A stretch of 6,938 bases of DNA, taken from the NCBI GenBank assembly GCA_013813345.1, contig JACCRW010000223.1, positions 1-6,938 on the forward strand, in the 5' to 3' direction. The position numbers and the translations under genes are program-made. This document shows positions 1-6,212 of the stretch, one piece after another. Within the stretch, counting starts at the first letter, position 1, and each line of letters opens with the position of its first letter. The stretch is from Actinomycetota bacterium. GTDB taxonomy: Bacteria > Actinomycetota > Thermoleophilia > Gaiellales > Gaiellaceae. A model generated the notes under the pieces. That model was not told where the DNA came from and made no database searches. It saw only the letters and a list, made by a program, of their open reading frames with translations.

Positions 1-1
1 C

Positions 2-547
2 TCTGGCGCAAACACGCTCGCGCTCTTCGCGACCCCGAAGTTCGCGATCCAGGGCTACGTCTTCGCGAACCGGCTCGGCTGGCGGCCGCTCGTCTTCAAC
101 AACGCCGTCTCGAGCGCCTCGAACATCATGACCCTCGCCTCGGAGGGGAACACGAACAAGGCTGTAGAGAACTCGGTCTCGATCGCGTTTCTCAAGGATC
201 CGACCGACCCCAAGTGGCGTACCGATGCCGCGATGAGGCTTTACCGGAGCGTGCTCGCAAAGTACGCGCGGGGCGCGAACGCGAAAGACGTCTACCACGT
301 CTACGGCATGGCGGTCGCCCACGAGACCGCGCGGGTGCTGAAGGCGACGGGGAAGAACCCGACGCGGGCGGCGCTGGTCGCGCAGCTCCGGAAGCTGAAC
401 GACGCGTCGAACCCCTTTCTGCTGCCCGGAATCGCGATCAAGACGAGCGGGACCGAGCGCTTCCCGATCGAGCAGGCGCTCCTCCAGCGGTGGTCGAAGG
501 GCTCGTGGCAGAGCTTCGGCGGCCTCTGGGGCTACCGCGCCGGCTGA
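2..547 (+). CDS. Branched-chain amino-acid-type ABC transporter substrate-binding protein, C-terminal fragment
   Basis: The frame is open from the window edge to TGA at 545-547, giving about 181 residues; the start lies upstream of the window. The visible part resembles the C-terminal lobe of periplasmic-binding-protein type I (Peripla_BP_6, LivJ-like) proteins. It has the ATPKFAIQGYVFANRLGW helix followed by PLVFNNAVSSAS, and later a YHVYGMAVAHETARVLKATG helix and a LVAQLRKLND segment typical of this family near its end. Such proteins are exported and deliver amino acids, amides or other small organic ligands to a LivHMGF-type permease/ATPase. The ligand cannot be told from this part. No partner gene lies downstream, so any transporter genes would be upstream. 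An internal ATG at 128 is not the start, because family-like sequence continues before it. The hairpin at 552-568 suggests the transcript ends here. Confidence 0.85.
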   Translation, partial: SGANTLALFATPKFAIQGYVFANRLGWRPLVFNNAVSSASNIMTLASEGNTNKAVENSVSIAFLKDPTDPKWRTDAAMRLYRSVLAKYARGANAKDVYHVYGMAVAHETARVLKATGKNPTRAALVAQLRKLNDASNPFLLPGIAIKTSGTERFPIEQALLQRWSKGSWQSFGGLWGYRAG

Positions 548-551
548 CTAA

Positions 552-568
552 CCGTCCCGCGAGGACGG
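552..568 (+). terminator. Possible terminator hairpin after the transporter gene
   Basis: CCGTCC and GGACGG form a perfect 6-bp stem with a 5-nt loop (CGCGA), beginning 5 nt after the TGA stop. There is no T-tract after it. High-GC actinobacteria often lack one, but the absence leaves this call uncertain. Confidence 0.4.
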
Positions 569-612
569 CTGCGCTCGACTCGGTCTGCGCGATCGCGCTT
601 GCCATCAAGCCG

Positions 613-642
613 TTGACGGTCCAGGCCGTGGCCGAGTACACG
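613..642 (+). promoter_or_regulatory. Candidate promoter for fbiC
   Basis: TTGACG (613-618) matches five of six bases of the -35 consensus. It is followed after 18 nt by TACACG (637-642), a weak -10; a 17-nt spacer gives GTACAC. Transcription would begin near 649, leaving a leader of about 85 nt that starts with the long hairpin at 648-686. The -10 falls inside the 638-658 inverted repeat, a position that would suit a repressor site. The -10 is poor, so this is a hypothesis from position and the good -35. Confidence 0.3.
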
Positions 643-738
643 TCCGCGTGGGACGTGTCCGGGGTCAAAGCCCGGACGTGTCCCGCAAGGACATGTCACC
701 GGGGGCAGCGATGCCGTCTGCGAGGATGGAGACATGTC
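637..738 (+). repeat. Array of GACRTGTC-type palindromic sites before fbiC
   Basis: Five related 8-mers occur in about 100 nt: TACACGTC (637-644, reverse orientation), GACGTGTC (652-659), GACGTGTC (675-682), GACATGTC (690-697) and GACATGTC (731-738). GACATGTC is itself a perfect palindrome. ACACGTCC (638-645) and GGACGTGT (651-658) form a perfect 8-bp inverted repeat with a 5-nt spacer. The last two copies extend to a 13-bp identical repeat, GACATGTCACCGG (690-702 and 731-743). This could be a cluster of operator sites, or the remnant of a small palindromic repeat family. No regulator gene is nearby to suggest which. Confidence 0.5.
648..686 (+). promoter_or_regulatory. Long hairpin in the fbiC upstream region
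   Basis: GTGGGACGTGTCCGGG (648-663) can pair along its whole length with CCCGGACGTGTCCCGC (671-686) around the loop GTCAAAG. This gives 16 bp, three of them G-U. The G-U pairs would be A-C mismatches on the opposite strand, so the structure favours a plus-strand transcript. It shares bases with the 638-658 inverted repeat, and the two structures cannot form together. A leader attenuator, a terminator of readthrough from the transporter gene, or a REP-like element are all possible. Confidence 0.45.
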
Positions 739-3091
739 ACCGGCCAACTTGCTCGAGGCGCCGCTCGACGATCTCCTCGCAGCGGCGCGCGAGCGCCGGC
801 GCGGCGACGGCCTCGTCACCTACTCGCCCAAGGTCTTCGTCCCGCTGACGATGCTCTGCCGCGACGTCTGCGGCTACTGCACCTTCGCGCGGCCACCGAG
901 GCGCGGCGAGCGGGCGTACCTGACCGAGGAAGAGGCGCTCGTGATCGCCCGCGCGGGCGCGGCGGCCGGCTGCACCGAGGCACTCTTCACGCTCGGCGAC
1001 AAGCCGGAGCACCGCTACAAGGTCGCGCGCGAGGAGCTGCGCGAGCTCGGCTGCGCGACCACGATCGAGTATCTCGCGCGTGTCGCCCAGCTCGTGCTCG
1101 ACGAGATGGGACTGCTCCCGCACCTGAATCCCGGCGTGATGACGCGCGCCGAACTCGAGCTCCTGCGCCCCGTCTCCGCTTCGATGGGGATCATGCTCGA
1201 GACGACCGCGGCGCGGCTCGCCGAGCGCGGCGGCCCTCACTGGGCCTCACCGGACAAGCTGCCCGAGCGCCGACTCGAGACGATCGAGCTCGCTGGCGAG
1301 CTTCGGATCCCTTTCACGAGCGGGATCCTGATCGGGATCGGCGAGACGCGCGCAGAGCGGCTCGAGGCGCTCGAGGCCCTCGCCGAGCTGCACCGTCGTC
1401 ACGGCCACCTCCAGGAGGTGATCGTCCAGAACTTCCGCGCCAAGCCGGGAACGCGGATGGCCGGGCACCCGGAGCCCTCGCTCGACGACCACCTCTGGAC
1501 GATCGCGGCCGCGCGGCTGCTGCTCCCCGAAGACGTCTCGGTGCAGGCGCCGCCGAACCTCGCCTACGGCGACTTCCCGCGCCTGCTTGATGCGGGGATC
1601 GACGACTGGGGCGGCGTCTCGCCGGTGACGATCGACCACGTCAATCCCGAGGCGCCCTGGCCGGAGTGCGACCGGCTCGCCGAGGCGACGCGCTCACGCG
1701 GGCTGGAGCTGGCGGCGCGCCTGCCCGTCTATCCGAGCTTCCTCGACAGCGACTGGCTCGCGCCGCAGGTGCTGACGCAAGCGCTCCGTAGCTCGGACTC
1801 GCTCGGGCTCGCGCGCGAGGACGGCTGGCATCCCGGCGAGGCCGGCGCGGTTCCATTCGCGGTCGCGCGCGACGTGCTGCCGCTCGACACGGCCGCCGAG
1901 CTCGGGGAGGAGGAGCTCGTCCGGCTCTTCCGCGCCCGCGGTGAGGAGCGGCAGCGCGTCTTCGCCGCCGCCGATCGCCTCCGCCGCGAGGTCTGCGGCG
2001 ATGAGGTGACCTACGTCGTCACGCGGAACATCCAGTACACGAACGTCTGCTACTTCCGCTGCGGCTTCTGCGCCTTCTCGAAGGGGAAGCTCGCGGCCAA
2101 CCTGCGCGGCGCCCCCTACCTCGTGCCGCTCGCCGAGATCGTCCGCCGCTGCCGCGAGGCGTGGGCGCGAGGCGCCACGGAGGTCTGCCTTCAGGGCGGG
2201 ATCCATCCGGCTTTCACCGGCGACTACTACGCGGAGGTCGTCGCCGCGATCCGAGCCGAGCTGCCCGAGCTGCACATCCATGCCTTCTCGGCACTCGAGC
2301 TCTGGCAGGGCGCCGCCACGCTGGGCGTACCGCTCGAGAACTACCTCGAGCGCCTGCGCGGGCTGGGGCTCGGCTCGCTTCCCGGCACGGCCGCCGAGAT
2401 CCTGGACGACGAGGTGCGCGCCCTCATCTGTCCCGACAAGGTGTCGACCGCCCAGTGGCTCGTCGTCCACGAGGCGGCGCACCGGGTCGGCCTGCACTCG
2501 AACGTGACGATCATGTTCGGCCACGTCGAGTCGCCCCGCCCCTGGGCGCGACACCTGCTCAGTGCGCGCGAGCAGCAGCAGCGCTCCGGCGGCTTCACCG
2601 AGCTCGTACCGCTGCCGTTCGTGCACATGGAGGCCCCGATCTGGCTGAAAGGAAAGGCGCGCTCGGGGCCGACCTTCGGTGAGACGCTCCTCCTGCACGC
2701 CGTTGCGCGGCTCGCTCTGCACCCTCACATCACGAACATCCAGGCGTCCTGGGTGAAGCTCGGGCCGGCCGGGGTCGCGGCAGCGCTCGCCGCCGGCGTC
2801 AACGATCTCGGCGGGACGCTGATGAACGAGTCCATCTCGCGCTCGGCCGGCTCGGAGCACGGGCAGGAGATGTCTCCCGAGGAAATGGAGGCGCTGATCC
2901 GGGCGAGCGACCGGATCCCACGCCAGCGGACGACGCTCTACGAAAATGTCCCGGCCGAGAGACGGGCCGCCTCGTTCGGAGCGCCGCCCCTCGCCGAGCC
3001 GCTCAACCCGCACGTTCGGGATGCCCGCCTGCAGGCCCCGCCGAGACTCGTCCGCCCAGGCCTCCTGGCGGGTGCGGCAAACCGGCGCTAG
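734..3091 (+). CDS. fbiC: FO synthase, CofG-CofH fusion (F420 biosynthesis)
   Basis: This 785-residue protein joins the two radical-SAM enzymes that make FO, the deazaflavin core of coenzyme F420. In the known pathway the CofH half joins a tyrosine-derived radical to 5-amino-6-(D-ribitylamino)uracil, and the CofG half closes the ring. The N-terminal CofG-like domain (about 28-330) carries the [4Fe-4S] motif CRDVCGYC (C42, C46, C49) after KVFVPLTML. The C-terminal CofH-like domain (about 425-740) carries CYFRCGFC (C439, C443, C446) followed by AFSKGK, with LQGGIHP at 486-492, HAFSALE at 516-522, and the characteristic end RQRTTLYENVP (730-740). Both clusters are complete, so the enzyme should be active. 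ATG at 734 is the only in-frame start after the stop at 614-616, and GAGG (722-725) lies 8 nt before it. It is shorter than the mycobacterial protein (about 856 residues), mainly at the N-terminus. A roughly 45-residue Pro/Arg-rich tail follows the last recognisable motif. No other F420 genes are in the window. Confidence 0.95.
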   Translation: MSPANLLEAPLDDLLAAARERRRGDGLVTYSPKVFVPLTMLCRDVCGYCTFARPPRRGERAYLTEEEALVIARAGAAAGCTEALFTLGDKPEHRYKVAREELRELGCATTIEYLARVAQLVLDEMGLLPHLNPGVMTRAELELLRPVSASMGIMLETTAARLAERGGPHWASPDKLPERRLETIELAGELRIPFTSGILIGIGETRAERLEALEALAELHRRHGHLQEVIVQNFRAKPGTRMAGHPEPSLDDHLWTIAAARLLLPEDVSVQAPPNLAYGDFPRLLDAGIDDWGGVSPVTIDHVNPEAPWPECDRLAEATRSRGLELAARLPVYPSFLDSDWLAPQVLTQALRSSDSLGLAREDGWHPGEAGAVPFAVARDVLPLDTAAELGEEELVRLFRARGEERQRVFAAADRLRREVCGDEVTYVVTRNIQYTNVCYFRCGFCAFSKGKLAANLRGAPYLVPLAEIVRRCREAWARGATEVCLQGGIHPAFTGDYYAEVVAAIRAELPELHIHAFSALELWQGAATLGVPLENYLERLRGLGLGSLPGTAAEILDDEVRALICPDKVSTAQWLVVHEAAHRVGLHSNVTIMFGHVESPRPWARHLLSAREQQQRSGGFTELVPLPFVHMEAPIWLKGKARSGPTFGETLLLHAVARLALHPHITNIQASWVKLGPAGVAAALAAGVNDLGGTLMNESISRSAGSEHGQEMSPEEMEALIRASDRIPRQRTTLYENVPAERRAASFGAPPLAEPLNPHVRDARLQAPPRLVRPGLLAGAANRR

Positions 3092-3116
3092 GCTGGGAAC
3101 TTCGGCGGCGAACGAC

Positions 3117-3125
3117 AAGGGGGAG
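3117..3125 (+). promoter_or_regulatory. Ribosome binding site deciding the start of the propeller protein
   Basis: AAGGGGGAG runs up to and into a GTG at 3125, so it cannot serve that codon as a Shine-Dalgarno sequence. The GTG at 3134, in the same frame, lies 8 nt after its GGAG, which is normal spacing. I therefore start the gene at 3134. Using 3125 would add only three residues. Confidence 0.6.
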
Positions 3126-3133
3126 TGGCGATC

Positions 3134-5605
3134 GTGACGGACAACGGCTACAACGTGCGCGTGCGCGCCTACATACTTCGGCCCGTCCTGCGATTGGCGG
3201 TGGCTCTCTTCGCCGTTGGCGTCCTGCTCTCGCTGCCCGCTTCGGGCGCAGATGCAGCGTTCCCCGGCACGAACGGGCTGATCGCGTTCGAGCGCGGCAG
3301 CGACATCTACACGGTCACGACCGGGAGTACGCCGGTCGTCAGCTCGACGGCTCTCGTCGCGAATGCCTCGGATCCCTCATGGTCGCCGAACGGCAACAAG
3401 CTCGCGTTCACGCAGAGCGGCTCGGTCAAGGTTCTGACCGTCGACGGCGGCGCGATCCAGACTCTCGATACCGGCTCTGCGCCGACCTGGTCGCCCGACG
3501 GGACCATGATCGCCTATGAGCGCTCGACCGATATCTACGTGATCTCCTCGAGCGGCGGCACCGGTCGCAACCTCTCGAACAGCGGCGGCTCCGCGGCAGA
3601 CGACGACCCCGCGTGGTCGCCCGACGGCGACTCGATCGCCTTCACGCGGACGGCTGCGAACGCGGACATCTACACGATGGACGCGCCGTCGGATCCGGCC
3701 ACCGGCGGCGGCGGCAACCAAGCGCAGCTCACGACCGCGACGACGAACGAGACGCAGCCCTCGTACGACCCGGACGGCGGCGTGATCGCCTTCGCCTCGG
3801 ATCGGATCGGCGTCGCGCAGCGGCAGATCTACACGATCTCGACCTCAGGAGGCACCGAGACGCGGGTATCGAGCTCGACCGCCGATGACTACGCGCCAGC
3901 GCATGCTCCCGACGGGACCCAAATCGCTTTCGCTCGCACCGGTGCCGGGATCTACACGACCGGTACGGGCGAGACGCCGCTCACCTCCGGCGGCACCGAC
4001 ACGAATCCCGATTGGCAGCCCGCGGCGCCGACGAACACCACCCTGCCCGTGATCACCGGCAACTTCTCCGACGGCGGCACCATGTTCGCCTCGACCGGCA
4101 CGTTCGCATCGGCCTCGAGCTACGCCTATCGCTGGCTGCGCTGCGACGAGGACGGCGACAACTGCGACGAGATCGAGGGCGCCGACTCCTCCACCTACCG
4201 CGGCTCGAGCCAGGACGTCGGCAAGCGGCTGCGCGTTCGGGTGACGGCGACGAGCAGCAGCGGCTCGAGCTCGGCGACGTCCGATCCGACGCCGTTGATC
4301 GCAGGCCCCGAGCCCCAGAACGTGACTCCGCCGAGGGTGATCGTGCCGGGATTGACCGGCGTTCCGATGGCCGGCGTCGCGCAGTCCTCCTCGGTCGGCT
4401 TCTGGACTGGCGAAGGCCCGATCACCTACACCTATCAGTGGAAGAAGTGCCAGCCGAAGGACGGCCCCTGCTACCGGATCCTCGAGACGAGGGCGCAGTC
4501 GTCGACCTTCGTGCCGACGGCCGATCTGGTCGGCTGGTCGCTCCGCGTCGAGGTCACCGCCACGAACTCGGCAGGCTCCTCGACCGTCCAGTCCGAGTCG
4601 ACGCCGCTCGTGATTGCGAACGCGCCTCTGAACCTCGTCCGCCCGAGGATCTCGATCTCGACCACGAACCCGACAGTCGGGCAGGAGCTCACCGCCGACA
4701 CCGGCAGCTTCACCGGCTTCGGGCTCAGCTTCACCTACCAGTGGCGGCGGTGCGATCCGCCTGGGACGCTCCCGAGTTGCGTGCCGATCCCGGGCGCCGT
4801 GACGAGCCGCTACACGACCACCGAGGCCGATCTCGGAGTGACCCTGCGGGTCTACGTGACCGCCACCGGGCTCGGCGGCTCGACGACGCAGTTCAGCGAC
4901 CACACCTTCCCGACGGTTCCGGCGCCGAGGCTCGCGCCAGCGCTGACGACGGCGCCGCTGATCACCGGCGATGCGGTGCCCGGAGAGACGCTCACCGCGA
5001 CCCGCGGCGCGTGGACCGGTTTCGCGCCTCTCCGCTACTCCTCCGCCTGGCAGCGCTGCGACGCGACCGTCACGGTCTGCCGGTCGCGAGCCGTCAAGGG
5101 TCTGATCTACAAGGTGACGGCGGCCGATCTCGGCTTCCGCATCCGCTTCATCGTCGTCGCCCGGAACTCGGTCGGGAACGCTCGCGCGAACTCCGATGCG
5201 ACGGAGCCGATCGTGCTCGGCCCGAGGAAGCCGAAGGGCCGGACGATCGTCGGCACCAGCCGCTCCGAGTACATCGCCGGTGGGGGTGGGGACGACATTC
5301 TGAGCGGTCGCGGCGGTAACGACACGATCAGAGGCGGCGGGGGAGACGACCGGCTCAACGGCGGCGACGGGAACGACTACATCGACGGCGGCGGTGACGT
5401 CGATCGGATCGACGGCGGCGCGGGGAGCGACACGATCATCGTCGCCGACGGAGAGATCGACATCGTCGAGTGCGGTGACGGCAACGACCGCGTGGTCGCC
5501 GATCCGTCCGATCGGCTCTCGGGCTGCGAGGCGATCAGCTTCCCGCCGACGACGTCCGCGCCGGGTCCGGAGCCGCCCGACCCGCCGGATCCACCGACTC
5601 CGTAA
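3134..5605 (+). CDS. Secreted mosaic protein: TolB-like propeller, four Ig-like repeats, RTX repeats
   Basis: This protein of about 823 residues is predicted to be exported and probably stays at the surface or outside the cell. Residues 1-42 look like a signal peptide: an Arg-rich start, the hydrophobic core LAVALFAVGVLLSL, and likely cleavage after ADAA. Residues about 45-297 contain six TolB/PD40-like blades, marked by WSPNG, WSPDG, WSPDG, YDPDG, HAPDG and a final WQP, with IAF and DIYT-type strands between. Residues about 300-696 hold four Ig-like repeats of about 95-100 residues. Each has a Y-x-W-x-x-C motif, a second Cys 7-9 residues on (C337/C344, C438/C446, C540/C549, C642/C649), then a D-x-G-x-x-(L/I)-R strand. 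Residues 716-769 are six RTX nonapeptides (GGxGxDxxx), which bind calcium in known families. The end is Pro-rich (PEPPDPPDPP). No catalytic site is visible; a binding or adhesive role is an inference. It begins 42 nt after fbiC and could be cotranscribed, but no functional link is evident. Confidence 0.85.
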   Translation: MTDNGYNVRVRAYILRPVLRLAVALFAVGVLLSLPASGADAAFPGTNGLIAFERGSDIYTVTTGSTPVVSSTALVANASDPSWSPNGNKLAFTQSGSVKVLTVDGGAIQTLDTGSAPTWSPDGTMIAYERSTDIYVISSSGGTGRNLSNSGGSAADDDPAWSPDGDSIAFTRTAANADIYTMDAPSDPATGGGGNQAQLTTATTNETQPSYDPDGGVIAFASDRIGVAQRQIYTISTSGGTETRVSSSTADDYAPAHAPDGTQIAFARTGAGIYTTGTGETPLTSGGTDTNPDWQPAAPTNTTLPVITGNFSDGGTMFASTGTFASASSYAYRWLRCDEDGDNCDEIEGADSSTYRGSSQDVGKRLRVRVTATSSSGSSSATSDPTPLIAGPEPQNVTPPRVIVPGLTGVPMAGVAQSSSVGFWTGEGPITYTYQWKKCQPKDGPCYRILETRAQSSTFVPTADLVGWSLRVEVTATNSAGSSTVQSESTPLVIANAPLNLVRPRISISTTNPTVGQELTADTGSFTGFGLSFTYQWRRCDPPGTLPSCVPIPGAVTSRYTTTEADLGVTLRVYVTATGLGGSTTQFSDHTFPTVPAPRLAPALTTAPLITGDAVPGETLTATRGAWTGFAPLRYSSAWQRCDATVTVCRSRAVKGLIYKVTAADLGFRIRFIVVARNSVGNARANSDATEPIVLGPRKPKGRTIVGTSRSEYIAGGGGDDILSGRGGNDTIRGGGGDDRLNGGDGNDYIDGGGDVDRIDGGAGSDTIIVADGEIDIVECGDGNDRVVADPSDRLSGCEAISFPPTTSAPGPEPPDPPDPPTP
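4031..5221 (+). repeat. Four tandem Ig-like domain repeats within the secreted protein
   Basis: Four diverged units share the order Pro-rich linker, G-x-(F/W)-(T/S) turn, Y-x-W-x-(R/K)-C, a second Cys, (A/S)-x-x-(S/T)-x-(Y/F) and D-x-G strand, and end with a V-x-(A/V)-(T/R)-(N/S) segment. Units begin roughly at 4031, 4325, 4637 and 4922. Each has exactly one closely spaced Cys pair, suggesting a short disulfide loop per domain. Divergence at the DNA level is high, so recent duplication is unlikely. Confidence 0.7.
5279..5440 (+). repeat. Six tandem RTX nonapeptide repeats (27-bp units)
   Basis: Six uninterrupted nine-residue units can be read: GGGGDDILS, GRGGNDTIR, GGGGDDRLN, GGDGNDYID, GGGDVDRID and GGAGSDTII. 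They match the haemolysin-type calcium-binding consensus GGxGxDxUx, and the fifth unit is weakest. A further degenerate stretch with two Cys (CGDGNDRVV and SGCEAI) follows and may cap the roll. Confidence 0.85.
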
Positions 5606-5612
5606 GCTCGCG

Positions 5613-6212
5613 CTAGCTCTGAGCTCCGAGGGCTCGCCGAAGTCCGAGTAACCAGCGCGGGATCCGGCGTCGGGCGTGCGCGAGTGCATCTTCCACCTCG
5701 GCGCCGGCGCTCTCCCCGTGCCGGCCGGAGCCGTGACCGACGAGAACGTGCAGCGCCGCCAGCCCCCGCAGTCTGCGCAATCGGAAGGGGCGCAGGAACG
5801 GGTGCACTCCGATGGGCTCGGCTCCCGCCCGGAAGAACGGGATCGTTCCGAGCACGTCGCCGCAGACGAGAATCCGTCGCTCCGGCCACCAGAGCGCGAC
5901 CTCCTGCCAGCGCCGCCAGGACGAGACGCGGAGGAACATGAACGGCGTTCCGGCCACGAAGTCGGGCACGACGTGGAGCGGCACGCCGAGCCGCGCCGCG
6001 AGCGCAGCCGAGTCGCGGCCATGCCGGTCGATGAGCTGGATCACGCCGGCCGGCTCGCCGAGCTCTCGGATGCGCTCCTCGAGACCGTGCGCCTCGAAGG
6101 GGTCAATCAAATAGACGCGGCCGTCGACGGCGAGCGCGTGCGCGGCTCTGCGCGACCGCGCGTCCTCGATCCAACCGAAACCGCCTTCGAGCTCGTCGAC
6201 GAATTCGGTCAC
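5613..6212 (-). CDS. Metallo-beta-lactamase-fold-like protein with degenerate metal site
   Basis: This 199-residue protein has a cytoplasmic look, with no signal peptide or membrane segment. Segments in order recall the metallo-beta-lactamase fold: RVYLIDPF (32-39), IQLIDRHGRD (58-67) where the HxHxDH motif would be, VPLHVV (77-82), ILVCGDVLGT (114-123) and LHVLVGHGSGRHGE (154-167). Only H64, D67, H80, D119 and H160 remain as candidate ligands, and the first histidines of the classical motif are absent, so hydrolase activity is uncertain. The GTG start (6212-6210) overlaps the TGA of the DsbA-family gene by 4 nt (GTGA), which implies one transcript and probable translational coupling. Its TAG at 5615-5613 lies 7 nt from the stop of the converging propeller gene, with no clear terminator between. 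Its substrate cannot be told. The fold call rests on motif order and spacing, not on a search. Confidence 0.6.
   Translation of the reverse strand: MTEFVDELEGGFGWIEDARSRRAAHALAVDGRVYLIDPFEAHGLEERIRELGEPAGVIQLIDRHGRDSAALAARLGVPLHVVPDFVAGTPFMFLRVSSWRRWQEVALWWPERRILVCGDVLGTIPFFRAGAEPIGVHPFLRPFRLRRLRGLAALHVLVGHGSGRHGESAGAEVEDALAHARRRIPRWLLGLRRALGAQS

Noticed and set aside
214..1590. A 458-residue open frame on the plus strand across the transporter gene, the intergenic region and fbiC
   Set aside because: It overlaps two genes in another frame and translates to Arg/Ala-rich sequence without domains.
3066..3094. A promoter for the secreted-protein gene with -10 TAGGCT (3089-3094)
   Set aside because: No acceptable -35 lies 17-18 nt upstream, and the -10 overlaps the fbiC stop codon, so cotranscription is as likely.
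1694..3118. A 474-residue open frame on the minus strand opposite fbiC
   Set aside because: It mirrors a conserved gene, has low-complexity composition and matches no known motif.
4012..5319. A 435-residue open frame on the plus strand inside the secreted protein gene
   Set aside because: It is out of frame with the clear Ig-like and RTX coding sequence and shows only Arg/Asp/Ala-rich sequence.
5603..5650. A bidirectional terminator between the converging genes
   Set aside because: Only weak 4-5 bp stems such as AGCTC/GAGCT were found, with no T-tract; not enough to call.
3845..6022. A 725-residue open frame on the minus strand opposite the propeller/Ig/RTX gene
   Set aside because: Its translation is Arg/Gly/Ala-rich with no recognisable family, and it lies over a plus-strand gene with clear domains. 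Long antisense frames are expected in DNA this GC-rich.
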